Part shown: piece after piece, positions 1 through 9,665 of the stretch
How positions within the stretch are numbered: the first letter of the stretch is position 1
Layout of the letters: every line of letters begins with the position of its first letter
Origin: an uncultured Blautia sp.
GTDB taxonomy: Bacteria; Bacillota; Clostridia; Lachnospirales; Lachnospiraceae
DNA: 64,000 nt
NCBI RefSeq assembly: GCF_947654165.1
Contig: NZ_CANTKB010000005.1
Span: 78,578-142,577, forward strand
Direction of reading: 5' to 3'
Notes under the pieces: generated by a model
What the model saw: only the letters and a program-made list of their open reading frames with translations
Told to the model about the DNA's origin: nothing
Database searches by the model: none
Position numbers and translations under genes: made by a program

Positions 1-1040
1 ATTTCGAAGGTGAAAATCGAAGCACCTCCGTTTGGAAAATAGTTCTGATATAACCCATGATCCGGATGATCCGGCAAAGACGGATGATTTACTTTTTCGA
101 TCAATGGATGATGCTCCAAAAATTCGACTACTTTTCTGATATTTTCAGCATGACGTTCCAGATGCAGGGACAGAGTTTCAATCCCCTGCAGGAGAAGAAA
201 GGCTGCAAAAGGAGAAATCGCCGCACCCATATCACGGAGCAAAATCGCGCGGATATATGTTACAAATGCCGTATCTGCGGCTGCTTGAGCAAAAGATACT
301 CCATGGTAACTTGGATTAGGCTCTGCAATCGCCGGGTATTTGCCGCTTGTAGTCCAGTCAAAATTGCCGGAATCTACAATGATCCCTCCCAGCGTTGTAC
401 CATGCCCTCCCAGAAATTTAGTGGCAGAATGTACTACAATGTCTGCACCATGTTCAATTGGGCGGATGAAATAAGGGGTTCCAAAGGTATTATCCACCAC
501 CAGAGGCAGACCGTGTTTATGAGCAAGTTCAGCCAGTGCATCCAGATCCGGAATATCACTGTTGGGATTTCCAAGTGTTTCAACATAAATAGCTCCTGTC
601 TGATCTTGAATCGCTGCTTCCACTTCCTCCAAATCATGGATATTCACGAAGCTTGTCGTAATTCCAAAATTAGGAAGCGTATGTGCCAGTAAATTATAGC
701 TGCCGCCGTAAATCGTCTTCTGTGCAACAAAATGACCCTCGTTCTGTCCCAGTGCTTCCAGGGTATAGCTGATAGCTGCGGCACCGGAGGCAAGAGCCAA
801 AGCGGCTGTACCGCCTTCCAGGGCTGCTATCCGTTTTTCCAGAACCTCCTGGGTGGAATTGGTCAGCCTTCCGTAAATATTCCCTGCATCTGTAAGATTA
901 AAACGTGCTGCCGCATGGGCAGAATCACGAAATACATAAGATGTGGTGGCATAGATCGGGACTGCACGTGCATCTGTTGCTATATCAGGAGTTTCCTGAC
1001 CTACATGAAGCTGTAATGTTTCAAACCTTAAATTTCCCAT
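1..1040 (-). CDS. metY: O-acetylhomoserine aminocarboxypropyltransferase (sulfhydrylase), 3' end outside window
   Basis: PLP enzyme of the Cys/Met metabolism family that makes homocysteine from O-acetylhomoserine and sulfide. The product begins MGNLRFETLQLHVGQETPD, as in this family, and has the PLP-lysine motif SATKFLGGHGTT followed by GGIIVDSGNFDW. About 346 codons are present and the frame is still open at base 1, so the C-terminus lies outside. The start ATG at 1038-1040 has only a weak purine-rich ribosome site. It has its own promoter and a pair of palindromes just upstream (see 1058-1118), so it is probably controlled apart from the dapL-containing operon. Confidence 0.93.
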   Translation of the reverse strand, partial: MGNLRFETLQLHVGQETPDIATDARAVPIYATTSYVFRDSAHAAARFNLTDAGNIYGRLTNSTQEVLEKRIAALEGGTAALALASGAAAISYTLEALGQNEGHFVAQKTIYGGSYNLLAHTLPNFGITTSFVNIHDLEEVEAAIQDQTGAIYVETLGNPNSDIPDLDALAELAHKHGLPLVVDNTFGTPYFIRPIEHGADIVVHSATKFLGGHGTTLGGIIVDSGNFDWTTSGKYPAIAEPNPSYHGVSFAQAAADTAFVTYIRAILLRDMGAAISPFAAFLLLQGIETLSLHLERHAENIRKVVEFLEHHPLIEKVNHPSLPDHPDHGLYQNYFPNGGASIFTFE

Positions 1041-1057
1041 AAACGTTACTCTTTTTC

Positions 1058-1118
1058 AATACCTACTTAATTGATAGGTATTAATATAATATCTTTTACC
1101 TACTATATCAATAGGTAA
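1058..1118 (-). promoter_or_regulatory. metY promoter with two 9-nt-spaced palindromic operators
   Basis: Two copies of the same dyad are seen. One is AATACCTA-N9-TAGGTATT (1058-1082) and the other TTACCTA-N9-TAGGTAA (1096-1118), with centres 37 bp apart. Read on the minus strand, a TTGATA/TATATT promoter with a 17-nt spacer fits between them: the distal site covers the -35 and the proximal site lies just past the -10. This is the layout of a repressor site. The geometry resembles Rrf2-family (CymR-like) sulfur regulators, but the regulator is inferred. The distal dyad ends one base before the dapL stop codon. Confidence 0.6.
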
Positions 1119-2309
1119 TTAAAGAATTTTTCGAAGAAGTATTTCCAGTCTTCTGGCTGCCTCTTTGGTATCCTCTGGTGATCCAAAGGTGGAAAAACGA
1201 AAATATCCTTCCCCACAGGCTCCGAATCCTTCCCCCGGTGTTCCCACTACCTGAATTTCACTGAGAAGGTAATCGAAGAACTCCCAGCTTCCCATTCCAT
1301 TTGGACATTTCATCCAGATATAAGGGGCGTTTTTTCCTCCACAGTACCAGATACCAAGGCGATTCAGCACTTCCATCAGGTAAGCTCCATTTTTTTTATA
1401 GATTTGAATATAATCCTGAATCTGCTTCTGTCCTTCTTCGGAAAACACAGCGGAAGCTCCTTTTTGGATAATATAAGAAACACCGTTGGTTTTTGTGGTA
1501 CGGTTTCTGACCCACATCTGATTCAGACTCATCCCGGCACGAATCAGCTCTTTTGGAATCACAGTATATCCACAGCGAGTTCCTGTAAAGCCTGCCGTCT
1601 TTGACAGGGAACAAATTTCAATGGCACAGGTTCTCGCTCCTTGGATCTCAAAAATACTGTGCGGAATCTCCTCTTCTTCAATAAACGCCTCATAGGCTGC
1701 GTCAAACAGGATGAGGGCATCTTTCTTGTTGGCATAGTCCACCCACGCCTGTAATGCTTCCCGGTCAAATACAGCACCGGTTGGATTATTTGGAGAACAG
1801 ATGTAGATTATATCTGCCGAAACATCTGGATCCGGCATAGGAACAAATCCATTTTCTTCCCCTGCCGGGATATGGATGATCGTATTTCCGGCAATCACAT
1901 TGGCATCCACATAAGCCGGATAAGCCGGCTCCATGATCAGAACTGTCTTCTCTTTACCGAACAAATCCAGGATATCTCCCAGTTCATCGCTTGCACCACT
2001 GGAAACAAACACTTCATCCTCGCTTAAAATCACTCCTCTTTTCTGATAATATGCCGCAATGGTTTTTCGCAGACTGGGATCTCCACATTCCGGCATATAG
2101 CCGTGAAAGGTGGTTTTGTGTGCCTGGTCTTCTACTGCCTCATGAAGTTTTTGGATGACAGCATCACAAAGAGGCAGAGAAACATCACCGATTCCCATTC
2201 GGTAAAGATGCGTTCCCGGATGTGCTTCCAGATATGCTTTTGTTTTCTGAGCAATGTTATAAAATAAATAGGATTCTTTTAAATTGCCATAATTAATATT
2301 GGGTATCAT
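1119..2309 (-). CDS. dapL: LL-diaminopimelate aminotransferase
   Basis: Class I/II PLP aminotransferase of 396 residues that converts tetrahydrodipicolinate directly to LL-diaminopimelate for lysine and peptidoglycan synthesis. The N-terminus (NYGNLKESYLFYNIAQK), the MGIGDVSLPLCDAV stretch and the lysine motif SLSKTAGFTGTRCGY fit the DapL branch better than aspartate aminotransferases. It lies 30 bp after carB on the same strand and may be the last gene of the glnN-led operon. The glutamate it uses as amino donor links it to its neighbours. Another aminotransferase specificity cannot be wholly excluded. Confidence 0.85.
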   Translation of the reverse strand: MIPNINYGNLKESYLFYNIAQKTKAYLEAHPGTHLYRMGIGDVSLPLCDAVIQKLHEAVEDQAHKTTFHGYMPECGDPSLRKTIAAYYQKRGVILSEDEVFVSSGASDELGDILDLFGKEKTVLIMEPAYPAYVDANVIAGNTIIHIPAGEENGFVPMPDPDVSADIIYICSPNNPTGAVFDREALQAWVDYANKKDALILFDAAYEAFIEEEEIPHSIFEIQGARTCAIEICSLSKTAGFTGTRCGYTVIPKELIRAGMSLNQMWVRNRTTKTNGVSYIIQKGASAVFSEEGQKQIQDYIQIYKKNGAYLMEVLNRLGIWYCGGKNAPYIWMKCPNGMGSWEFFDYLLSEIQVVGTPGEGFGACGEGYFRFSTFGSPEDTKEAARRLEILLRKIL

Positions 2310-2339
2310 TTTACGAATCTCCTTTTCCTTTTTACTGAT

Positions 2340-5300
2340 TTATGCATAAAGAGGGGAAACCCCTATTGTGATTTCTTCCAGCACATCCAGAAGTACTTTC
2401 ACCGTATCCAGAGAGGTAAACATGGTCACATTATTTTCAATAGCGGTTCTCCGGATTGCCAGTCCGTCTTCATAATGAACACCGGATAAGATAGCTCTTG
2501 TATTAATGACATAGCTTACATAGCCGGAACGTATGGCCTCCAGGATTTCTGTACTGTTTTCACTGAGCTTTCTACGGATACGCGTTCGGATTCCATGCTC
2601 TTTCAGAAATTCTCCGGTTCCAACCGTTGCTTCTATATTGAATCCCATATTGTAAAACCGCTGAATAAGAGGCAAAGCTTCTTCTTTATCTTCATCTGCC
2701 AGAGTTACCATGACCGTCCCGTAATTCTGCATTTTTACTCCGGAGGCAATTAAGGCTTTGTACATGGCACGAGGAAGTTTTGGGTCATATCCTATCGCCT
2801 CTCCCGTTGATTTCATCTCAGGAGAAAGATAGGCATCCATCCCATTTAATTTTGCAAAAGAAAATGCAGGTGCTTTTACATACCAGAGCTTCTTTTCTTT
2901 TGGATAGAGTGTTGTAATCCCCTGTTCTCTCAGGCTGATACCAAGAATCACTCGTGTTGCAATATCTGCCAGGGAATAACCGGTGGCCTTTGAAAGAAAC
3001 GGAACAGTTCTGGAAGAACGTGGATTCACTTCTATGATGTACACATGCTCTTCCTGATCCACAATAAACTGAATATTGAACAATCCTCTGATTCCGATTC
3101 CAAGTCCTAATTTTCTGGTATAATCCAGAATCACCTCTTTTACATGATCCGAAATACTATAGCTGGGATATACACTGATAGAATCTCCGGAATGTACACC
3201 GGTCCGTTCCACCAGTTCCATGATGCCAGGTACAAATACCTCTTGACCATCACAGATCCCGTCAATCTCTACTTCTTTTCCCCTGATATAGTGATCTACC
3301 AGTACTGGTTTTTCCTCGTTGATCTCTACCGCTGTTTTCAGATACTGGCGTAACTGTTCTTCTTTTGCCACGATCTGCATGGCTCTTCCACCCAAAACAA
3401 AACTTGGACGCACCAGCACCGGATAGCCGATTGCAGCGGCTGCCCTGACTCCGTCTTCAATATTGGTCACCGCCTGCCCTTTGGGCTGGGGAATCGAAAG
3501 CTTCGCCAGAAGTTTTTCAAAGGAGTCCCTGTTTTCTGCTTTTTCAATTGCTCTGCAATCTGTTCCGATAATGGTTACTCCTCTGGCCTCCAGTGGTTCT
3601 GCCAGATTCACGGCAGTCTGACCGCCCAGAGAGGCAATCACCCCCTCTGGGTGCTCCAGTTCAATGACATTCATTACATCTTCTACGCAGAGGGGCTCAA
3701 AATACAGCTTATCGGAAGTCGTATAATCGGTGGAAACCGTTTCCGGATTATTGTTGATCACAATGGCTTCATATCCGGCATCTCGGATGGTTTTTACGGC
3801 ATGAACCGTGGAATAGTCAAATTCCACCCCCTGTCCGATTCGGATGGGACCGGAACCAAGCACCAGGATTTTTTTTCTGTCTTCTGCTATGGATTCATTC
3901 TCCTCTTCGTAAGTGGAGTAAAAATAGGGAACATAACTGTCAAATTCAGAAGCACAGGTATCAATCATTTTATAGACCGGAAACAGTTGCCGTTCTTTTC
4001 TGATACGGAAGATTTTTTCTTCTTCTGTATTCCACAGCCAGGCCACCGCACAGTCGGAAAAGCCTTCTTTTTTTGCCTGGTACAGGACATCCTCATTCCA
4101 GGGATTTGCTTTTACCAGGTTTTCCATTTCTATGATTTTCTTTATCTTATCCAGGAAAAAGCCATCGATCTGTGTTTCCAGAGCAATCTGCCGGATATCA
4201 CAGCCCATCCTCAGTAATTGTGCAATGGCAAAGATTCGGTCATCGGTCCCTATCTTAATATAAGAAAGAAGCTCCTCCCTGGTCTTTTGGTCAAATTTCC
4301 CCATATATAAATGACATACTCCTGTTTCCAGGGAACGGATTGCTTTTAGCAGGCTTTCTTCAAAGGTCCGCCCAACGCTCATCACTTCTCCGGTGGCTTT
4401 CATCTGAGTGCCTAATTTTTGATTGGCATCTGCAAACTTATCAAAAGGAAAACGAGGCATTTTCGTTACCACATAATCCAGGGATGGTTCAAAAGAAGCC
4501 GGCGTGTTCACAAGCGGAATCTCATCCAGGGTCATGCCTACACTGATTTTTGCAGATACCCGGGCAATTGGATATCCGCTTGCTTTTGACGCCAATGCAG
4601 AAGAACGGGAAACACGTGGATTCACTTCGATGACATAGTACTGGAAGGAATGAGGATCCAGTGCAAACTGTACATTGCATCCCCCTTCCACTTGAAGAGC
4701 TCGGATCAATCTTAGGGCACTGTCTCTTAGCATCTGGTATTCCTTATTGGTCAGGGTCTGTGAAGGGCAGACTACAATGGAATCTCCCGTATGGATTCCG
4801 ACAGGATCCAGGTTTTCCATGTTACACACAGTGATAGCCGTATCATTGGAATCGCGGATCACTTCATATTCGATTTCTTTGAATCCTTTGATACTTTTTT
4901 CTATCAATACCTGATGAACCGGTGACAAAGCCAGTGCATTTTTAATCAGTCCGAGAAATTCCTGTTCATCATCTGCAAATCCACCTCCGGTTCCGCCAAG
5001 GGTAAAAGCCGGTCTGAGAACCACAGGATAGCCAATGGTCTTTGCAGCCTGAGAGGCTTCTTCTACAGTATTTGCAATTGCAGAAGGCAAAACCGGTTCT
5101 CCCAGTTTTTCACATAATTCTTTAAATAACTCCCGGTCTTCTGCCTGTCGGATGCTGTCACTTCTGGTTCCCAACAATTCTGTCTGACATTCTTTCAAGA
5201 CACCCTTTTTCTCCAACTGCATGGCAAGGTTCAGACCTGTTTGTCCTCCGATTCCCGGTACAATGGCATCAGGACGCTCATGACGGACAATCTTTGCCAT

Positions 5301-5519
5301 ATACTCCAGGGTAAGAGGCTCCATATAGACTTTATCCGCAATGGCAGGATCCGTCATAATAGTAGCCGGATTGGAATTGCACAGAATCACTTCATACCCT
5401 TCCTCTTTCAGTGCAAGGCATGCCTGAGTTCCTGCATAATCAAATTCTGCTGCCTGTCCGATTACAATGGGACCGGAACCAATAACCAGTATTTTCTTTA
5501 TATCCGTTCGCTTTGCCAT
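2340..5519 (-). CDS. carB: Carbamoyl-phosphate synthase large subunit
   Basis: Makes carbamoyl phosphate from bicarbonate, ATP and the ammonia passed from CarA, for pyrimidines and arginine. At 1059 residues it is full length. It has two homologous ATP-grasp halves, each opening with a GSGPI(V/R)IGQ motif (near residues 14 and 555), and a C-terminal MGS-like allosteric domain with TVGTGEFLKEHGI. The start ATG at 5519 has a GGAGG site that lies inside the carA coding sequence. The gene overlaps the 3' end of carA by 80 bp, so the two are translationally tied. Confidence 0.97.
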   Translation of the reverse strand: MAKRTDIKKILVIGSGPIVIGQAAEFDYAGTQACLALKEEGYEVILCNSNPATIMTDPAIADKVYMEPLTLEYMAKIVRHERPDAIVPGIGGQTGLNLAMQLEKKGVLKECQTELLGTRSDSIRQAEDRELFKELCEKLGEPVLPSAIANTVEEASQAAKTIGYPVVLRPAFTLGGTGGGFADDEQEFLGLIKNALALSPVHQVLIEKSIKGFKEIEYEVIRDSNDTAITVCNMENLDPVGIHTGDSIVVCPSQTLTNKEYQMLRDSALRLIRALQVEGGCNVQFALDPHSFQYYVIEVNPRVSRSSALASKASGYPIARVSAKISVGMTLDEIPLVNTPASFEPSLDYVVTKMPRFPFDKFADANQKLGTQMKATGEVMSVGRTFEESLLKAIRSLETGVCHLYMGKFDQKTREELLSYIKIGTDDRIFAIAQLLRMGCDIRQIALETQIDGFFLDKIKKIIEMENLVKANPWNEDVLYQAKKEGFSDCAVAWLWNTEEEKIFRIRKERQLFPVYKMIDTCASEFDSYVPYFYSTYEEENESIAEDRKKILVLGSGPIRIGQGVEFDYSTVHAVKTIRDAGYEAIVINNNPETVSTDYTTSDKLYFEPLCVEDVMNVIELEHPEGVIASLGGQTAVNLAEPLEARGVTIIGTDCRAIEKAENRDSFEKLLAKLSIPQPKGQAVTNIEDGVRAAAAIGYPVLVRPSFVLGGRAMQIVAKEEQLRQYLKTAVEINEEKPVLVDHYIRGKEVEIDGICDGQEVFVPGIMELVERTGVHSGDSISVYPSYSISDHVKEVILDYTRKLGLGIGIRGLFNIQFIVDQEEHVYIIEVNPRSSRTVPFLSKATGYSLADIATRVILGISLREQGITTLYPKEKKLWYVKAPAFSFAKLNGMDAYLSPEMKSTGEAIGYDPKLPRAMYKALIASGVKMQNYGTVMVTLADEDKEEALPLIQRFYNMGFNIEATVGTGEFLKEHGIRTRIRRKLSENSTEILEAIRSGYVSYVINTRAILSGVHYEDGLAIRRTAIENNVTMFTSLDTVKVLLDVLEEITIGVSPLYA

Positions 5520-6603
5520 GTTTGTTTTCCTCCATCATCTGTATAAATTGATCAAACAAATACCCGCTGTCCTGAGGACCAGGCGCACTTTCCGGGTGAT
5601 ACTGGACACTGAAAACCTGATCCTCTCTACAGGCAAGACCCTCTACCGTATGATCCAGCAAATTGATATGTGTCATCTCCAGATCTGTATTCTTCAGACT
5701 GTCAAAATCCACTGCATAAGAATGGTTCTGGGAGGTGATCTCTATTTTTCCGGTTTTGAGATTTTTTACCGGATGATTTCCTCCCCTGTGTCCAAATTTC
5801 AGCTTATAAGTCTTTGCACCATAAGCAAGTGCGATCATCTGATGTCCAAGACAGATTCCAAACAGGGGATACTTTCCTTTTAGTCTTCGAACCAGCTCAA
5901 GGACTGGTTTTACATCTGTGGGATCACCGGGGCCGTTAGACAGAAACACACCGTCGGGATCTTGCTTCTGAATCTCTTCATACGAGGTGTTCCAGGGATA
6001 TACCATAACGCTGCAGCCTCTGGCATTCAGACTTCGTATGATATTTTCTTTCATTCCGCAGTCAATGGCTGCCACAAGATATTTTTCCTGTTCGGCGGCA
6101 CAGTATCTTATTTCTTTGGAACTGACCTTTTCCACAGCATCTCTGGGAATTTCGTATTCTGCCAGTTTTTTCAACCCCTCTTCCTGAGAGGTTTCTGCAT
6201 CTGTGATCAACACCTTACAGCTTCCGAAATCTCGGATCTTCCTTACCAGTTTTCTGGTATCAATGCCGGTGATTCCAGGTATATGATGCTGCTTCATTAC
6301 CTCATCCAGCGTCCCTATGCTGCGGAAATTTGAAGGAAGATCATTGTAATCTCGCACAGCAAGGCCACCAATGGTGGGCTGTTTTGTCTCAAAGTCTTCT
6401 TCTGCGATCCCGTAATTTCCAATTAACGGATATGCCATAACGACTGTCTGGTAAGTATAAGATGGGTCCGAAAGAATTTCCTGATACCCAACCGGTGCCG
6501 TATTAAATACCAACTCTGTTATCTTTTCTTCTTCGCTGCCAAAACCATAGCCATAATATTGGCTTCCGTCTTCCAGGAGCAGCTTTTTATTCCATTTTTT
6601 CAT
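5440..6603 (-). CDS. carA: Carbamoyl-phosphate synthase small (glutaminase) subunit
   Basis: Class I glutamine amidotransferase subunit that hydrolyses glutamine and passes ammonia to CarB. The N-terminal CPSase small domain is followed by a GATase with nucleophile motif GICLGHQMIALA and the His/Glu pair in VQYHPESAPGP. The ATG at 6603 is chosen because it sits 6 nt after AGAGGTG; an in-frame GTG 9 nt upstream lies inside that ribosome site and overlaps the purF stop. The last 26 or so residues, after IQMMEENKHG, are read through the start of carB and do not look like a normal CarA tail. The GATase core is complete. Confidence 0.95.
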   Translation of the reverse strand: MKKWNKKLLLEDGSQYYGYGFGSEEEKITELVFNTAPVGYQEILSDPSYTYQTVVMAYPLIGNYGIAEEDFETKQPTIGGLAVRDYNDLPSNFRSIGTLDEVMKQHHIPGITGIDTRKLVRKIRDFGSCKVLITDAETSQEEGLKKLAEYEIPRDAVEKVSSKEIRYCAAEQEKYLVAAIDCGMKENIIRSLNARGCSVMVYPWNTSYEEIQKQDPDGVFLSNGPGDPTDVKPVLELVRRLKGKYPLFGICLGHQMIALAYGAKTYKLKFGHRGGNHPVKNLKTGKIEITSQNHSYAVDFDSLKNTDLEMTHINLLDHTVEGLACREDQVFSVQYHPESAPGPQDSGYLFDQFIQMMEENKHGKANGYKENTGYWFRSHCNRTGSRI

Positions 6604-6608
6604 CTGTT

Positions 6609-8024
6609 TCACCTCTCGGATAATTTTCGCTCAAACCGGTCTTTCCGAACGTCAGTTGGAATACTGGTTGCATAGTTTCCGCTAAAACAAGCATCACAAT
6701 ATGCATGGGTTCCTACCAGCTCATGGAGGCGATCCAAGGGAAGGTAACCCAGCGAATCTGCTCCGATCAGGCTGGCAATCTCTTCCTCTCCATGATGGGA
6801 CGCAATAAGATTTTCTTCGGAGTCAATGTCCGTGCCATAATAACAGGGATGGAGGAACGGAGGTGCTGAAATTCTCATATGAATTTCTTTTGCACCTGCC
6901 TCTTTTAAAAGACCTACAATCTGTTTGCTGGTAGTGCCTCTTACAATAGAATCATCAATTAAAACCACACGTTTTCCCTGGATAACAGGTCTGATCGGAC
7001 TTAACTTCATCCGTACCAGATCCAGACGTTCTTTTTGACCAGGAGAAATAAAAGTTCTCCCAATATATTTATTTTTAACCAGACCGATTCCGTAAGGGAT
7101 TCCGGAAATCTGAGAAAATCCAAGTGCCGCATCCAGACCGCTGTCCGGCACACCGATGACAATATCTGCCCTGGCAGGTTTTGTCTGTGCCAACAATTTT
7201 CCCGCCTGAATCCTGGCTGCTGAGACAGAAACCTTATCGATTACGGAATCCGGTCTGGCAAAATAGATATATTCAAATATACAGGTTTTCTGTTTTCGGG
7301 TGCCACAGTGTTCCCGGCGTGATTCAATCCCCTGTTCGCTGAACACCAGGATTTCTCCAGGAAGGAGATCTCGGATCAACTCCGCACCTACGGCTGTCAG
7401 GGCACAGCTCTCCGAGGCGATCACATAGGAACCATCCGGCATTTTTCCGTAACAAAGAGGGCGAAATCCATAAGGATCTCTTACTGCGATCATCTTTGCA
7501 GAAGACATTAAAATAAGGGAATAGGCCCCTTCCAAAGAAACCATGGCACGGCTTACCGCCTCCTCGATACTGGGTGCTGTAAGCCGTTCTCTGGTAATCA
7601 TATACGCAATGGTTTCTGTATCACTGGTGGTATGAAAAATGGCTCCTGAAAGTTCCAATTTATCGCGGAGTTCCAGTGCATTGCTTAAATTCCCATTATG
7701 TGCCAATGCCATTTTCCCTTTCTGGTGGTTCACCTCAATAGGCTGACAATTATTTCGGATCGTTCCTCCGGTGGTTCCGTACCGTACATGTCCCACAGCC
7801 ATAGTTCCTTCCGAAAGATGGGACAGGCTATCCCTGGAAAACACTTCGCTTACAAGCCCCAGGTCCTTATAAGAAGAAAATATACCGTCATCGTTTACAA
7901 CGATGCCGCAGCTTTCCTGACCTCTGTGCTGAAGTGCATAGAGACCGTAATAAACCAGTTTTCCAAGGTTTTCTTTTTTATTGCTTAAAATTCCAAACAC
8001 ACCACATTCTTCATGAATTGCCAT
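6609..8024 (-). CDS. purF: Amidophosphoribosyltransferase
   Basis: First committed enzyme of purine synthesis: glutamine plus PRPP gives phosphoribosylamine. The 471-residue product has a six-residue propeptide, MAIHEE, before the catalytic Cys of CGVFGI. The class II glutaminase domain (RYGTTGG, NCQPI, HNGNLSN) is followed by a PRTase domain with VVLIDDSIVRGTTSKQI. The gene is 6 bp after pyrG and 5 bp before carA, so it is clearly in the operon. Its placement with other glutamine users rather than with purine genes suggests control by nitrogen supply. Confidence 0.97.
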   Translation of the reverse strand: MAIHEECGVFGILSNKKENLGKLVYYGLYALQHRGQESCGIVVNDDGIFSSYKDLGLVSEVFSRDSLSHLSEGTMAVGHVRYGTTGGTIRNNCQPIEVNHQKGKMALAHNGNLSNALELRDKLELSGAIFHTTSDTETIAYMITRERLTAPSIEEAVSRAMVSLEGAYSLILMSSAKMIAVRDPYGFRPLCYGKMPDGSYVIASESCALTAVGAELIRDLLPGEILVFSEQGIESRREHCGTRKQKTCIFEYIYFARPDSVIDKVSVSAARIQAGKLLAQTKPARADIVIGVPDSGLDAALGFSQISGIPYGIGLVKNKYIGRTFISPGQKERLDLVRMKLSPIRPVIQGKRVVLIDDSIVRGTTSKQIVGLLKEAGAKEIHMRISAPPFLHPCYYGTDIDSEENLIASHHGEEEIASLIGADSLGYLPLDRLHELVGTHAYCDACFSGNYATSIPTDVRKDRFERKLSER

Positions 8025-8030
8025 ACCTGA

Positions 8031-9644
8031 TCACTCCTCTTTTTCACAATTTTTGCATAACGCTGCCGAGATAAATCCTTGAAACAGCGGATGGGGACGA
8101 TTAGGACGGCTGGTAAATTCTGGATGAAACTGTACACCAATATAGAAAGGATGGTCTGTTATCTCAATAGTTTCCACCAGGCGGGCATCCGGAGAAGTTC
8201 CGCTGATCACCAGGCCTGCATTGGTAAGCAGTTGGCGGTACTGATTGTTGAATTCATAACGGTGACGATGCCGCTCTTGAATGAGGTTGCTCTCATAGCA
8301 ACGTTCCATCTGTGTTCCCGGCTGAATCACACAGGGATAATTTCCAAGACGAAGGGTCCCTCCCTTGTCAATGTCATCGCTTTGCCCCGGCATGAAATCA
8401 ATGACCTTGTCTTTGCACTGTTCATCAAATTCTCCGGAGTGTGCTTCCGGCAGACCTGCTGCATGTCTGGCATATTCAATCACGGCAATCTGCATGCCAA
8501 GACAGATTCCAAAATATGGAATCTGTCTCTTTCTGGCATACTCAGCCGCAGTGATCATTCCTTCAATCCCTCGGTTACCGAAACCGCCCGGCACAATAAT
8601 CCCCTGAAGACCCTTAAAAATCTGTGCTACGTTTTCTCTTGTAATTGTCTCCGAGTCGATCCAGTGAATACGAACATAAGCATTCTGTGCATAGCCTGCA
8701 TGATTTAAAGCCTCTACCACAGATAAATAGGCATCATGGAGTTTTACATATTTCCCAACCAGACCAATGTGTACTTCCTGAGAACGGTTTTTGATCTGAG
8801 CCACCATGTTTTCCCAGTCTCCAAGCTTTGCTTCCTTTGCATCTAAGTGAAGTTCTCTGCACACCACAGAAGAAAAACCAGACTTTTCCAGCATAAGGGG
8901 TGCTTCATATAAATTAGATAAAGTGCGGTTTTCAATGACGCAGTCCGATTTTACATTACAAAAAAGAGAGATTTTCCGGAAAATAGATTCTTCCAGAGGT
9001 TTGTCGCACCTAAGTACAATCATATTCGGATGGATTCCCATTCCCTGGAGTTCCCGCACAGAGTGCTGCGTGGGTTTTGATTTATGTTCATCTGAACCGC
9101 TTAAATAGGGAACCAGTGTCACGTGAATAAACAGGCTGTTCTCCCGTCCCACTTCCAGAGAGATTTGTCTGACTGCCTCTAAAAAGGGCTGGGACTCAAT
9201 ATCTCCAATGGTTCCTCCGATTTCAGTGATCACCACATCTGCATCCGTCTGTTTCCCTAGACGGTAGACAAATTCTTTAATTTCATTGGTTATATGTGGA
9301 ATCACCTGCACGGTAGAACCCAGATACTCTCCTCTTCGTTCCTTATTTAATACATTCCAATAGACTTTTCCTGTCGTCAGATTGGAATATTTATTCAGGT
9401 CCTCATCAATAAATCTCTCATAATGCCCCAGATCCAAATCTGTCTCTGCACCGTCTTTTGTCACGTATACCTCTCCATGCTGATACGGGCTCATGGTTCC
9501 CGGATCCACATTGATATAAGGATCTAATTTCTGAGCGGCTACTTTATAACCTCTGGCTTTTAAAAGCCTTCCAAGGGAAGCTGCTGTAATCCCTTTTCCA
9601 AGCCCGGATACCACGCCTCCGGTCACAAAAATATATTTTGTCAT
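8031..9644 (-). CDS. pyrG: CTP synthase
   Basis: Converts UTP to CTP with ATP and glutamine. The 537-residue protein has the usual two parts: the N-terminal synthetase domain, opening with FVTGGVVSGLGKGI, and a C-terminal class I glutaminase with YFGICLGMQIAV and GVQFHPEFTSRP. It lies 21 bp after asnB and 6 bp before purF. It is the second of four glutamine amidotransferases in this minus-strand operon. Confidence 0.98.
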   Translation of the reverse strand: MTKYIFVTGGVVSGLGKGITAASLGRLLKARGYKVAAQKLDPYINVDPGTMSPYQHGEVYVTKDGAETDLDLGHYERFIDEDLNKYSNLTTGKVYWNVLNKERRGEYLGSTVQVIPHITNEIKEFVYRLGKQTDADVVITEIGGTIGDIESQPFLEAVRQISLEVGRENSLFIHVTLVPYLSGSDEHKSKPTQHSVRELQGMGIHPNMIVLRCDKPLEESIFRKISLFCNVKSDCVIENRTLSNLYEAPLMLEKSGFSSVVCRELHLDAKEAKLGDWENMVAQIKNRSQEVHIGLVGKYVKLHDAYLSVVEALNHAGYAQNAYVRIHWIDSETITRENVAQIFKGLQGIIVPGGFGNRGIEGMITAAEYARKRQIPYFGICLGMQIAVIEYARHAAGLPEAHSGEFDEQCKDKVIDFMPGQSDDIDKGGTLRLGNYPCVIQPGTQMERCYESNLIQERHRHRYEFNNQYRQLLTNAGLVISGTSPDARLVETIEITDHPFYIGVQFHPEFTSRPNRPHPLFQGFISAALCKNCEKEE

Positions 9645-9665
9645 CGCTAGTCCTTCCTTTTTCTT

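Noticed and set aside
57..692. Plus-strand open frame of 211 codons
   Set aside because: It lies antisense to metY, whose PLP motifs are clear on the minus strand; the plus frame has no recognisable domain.
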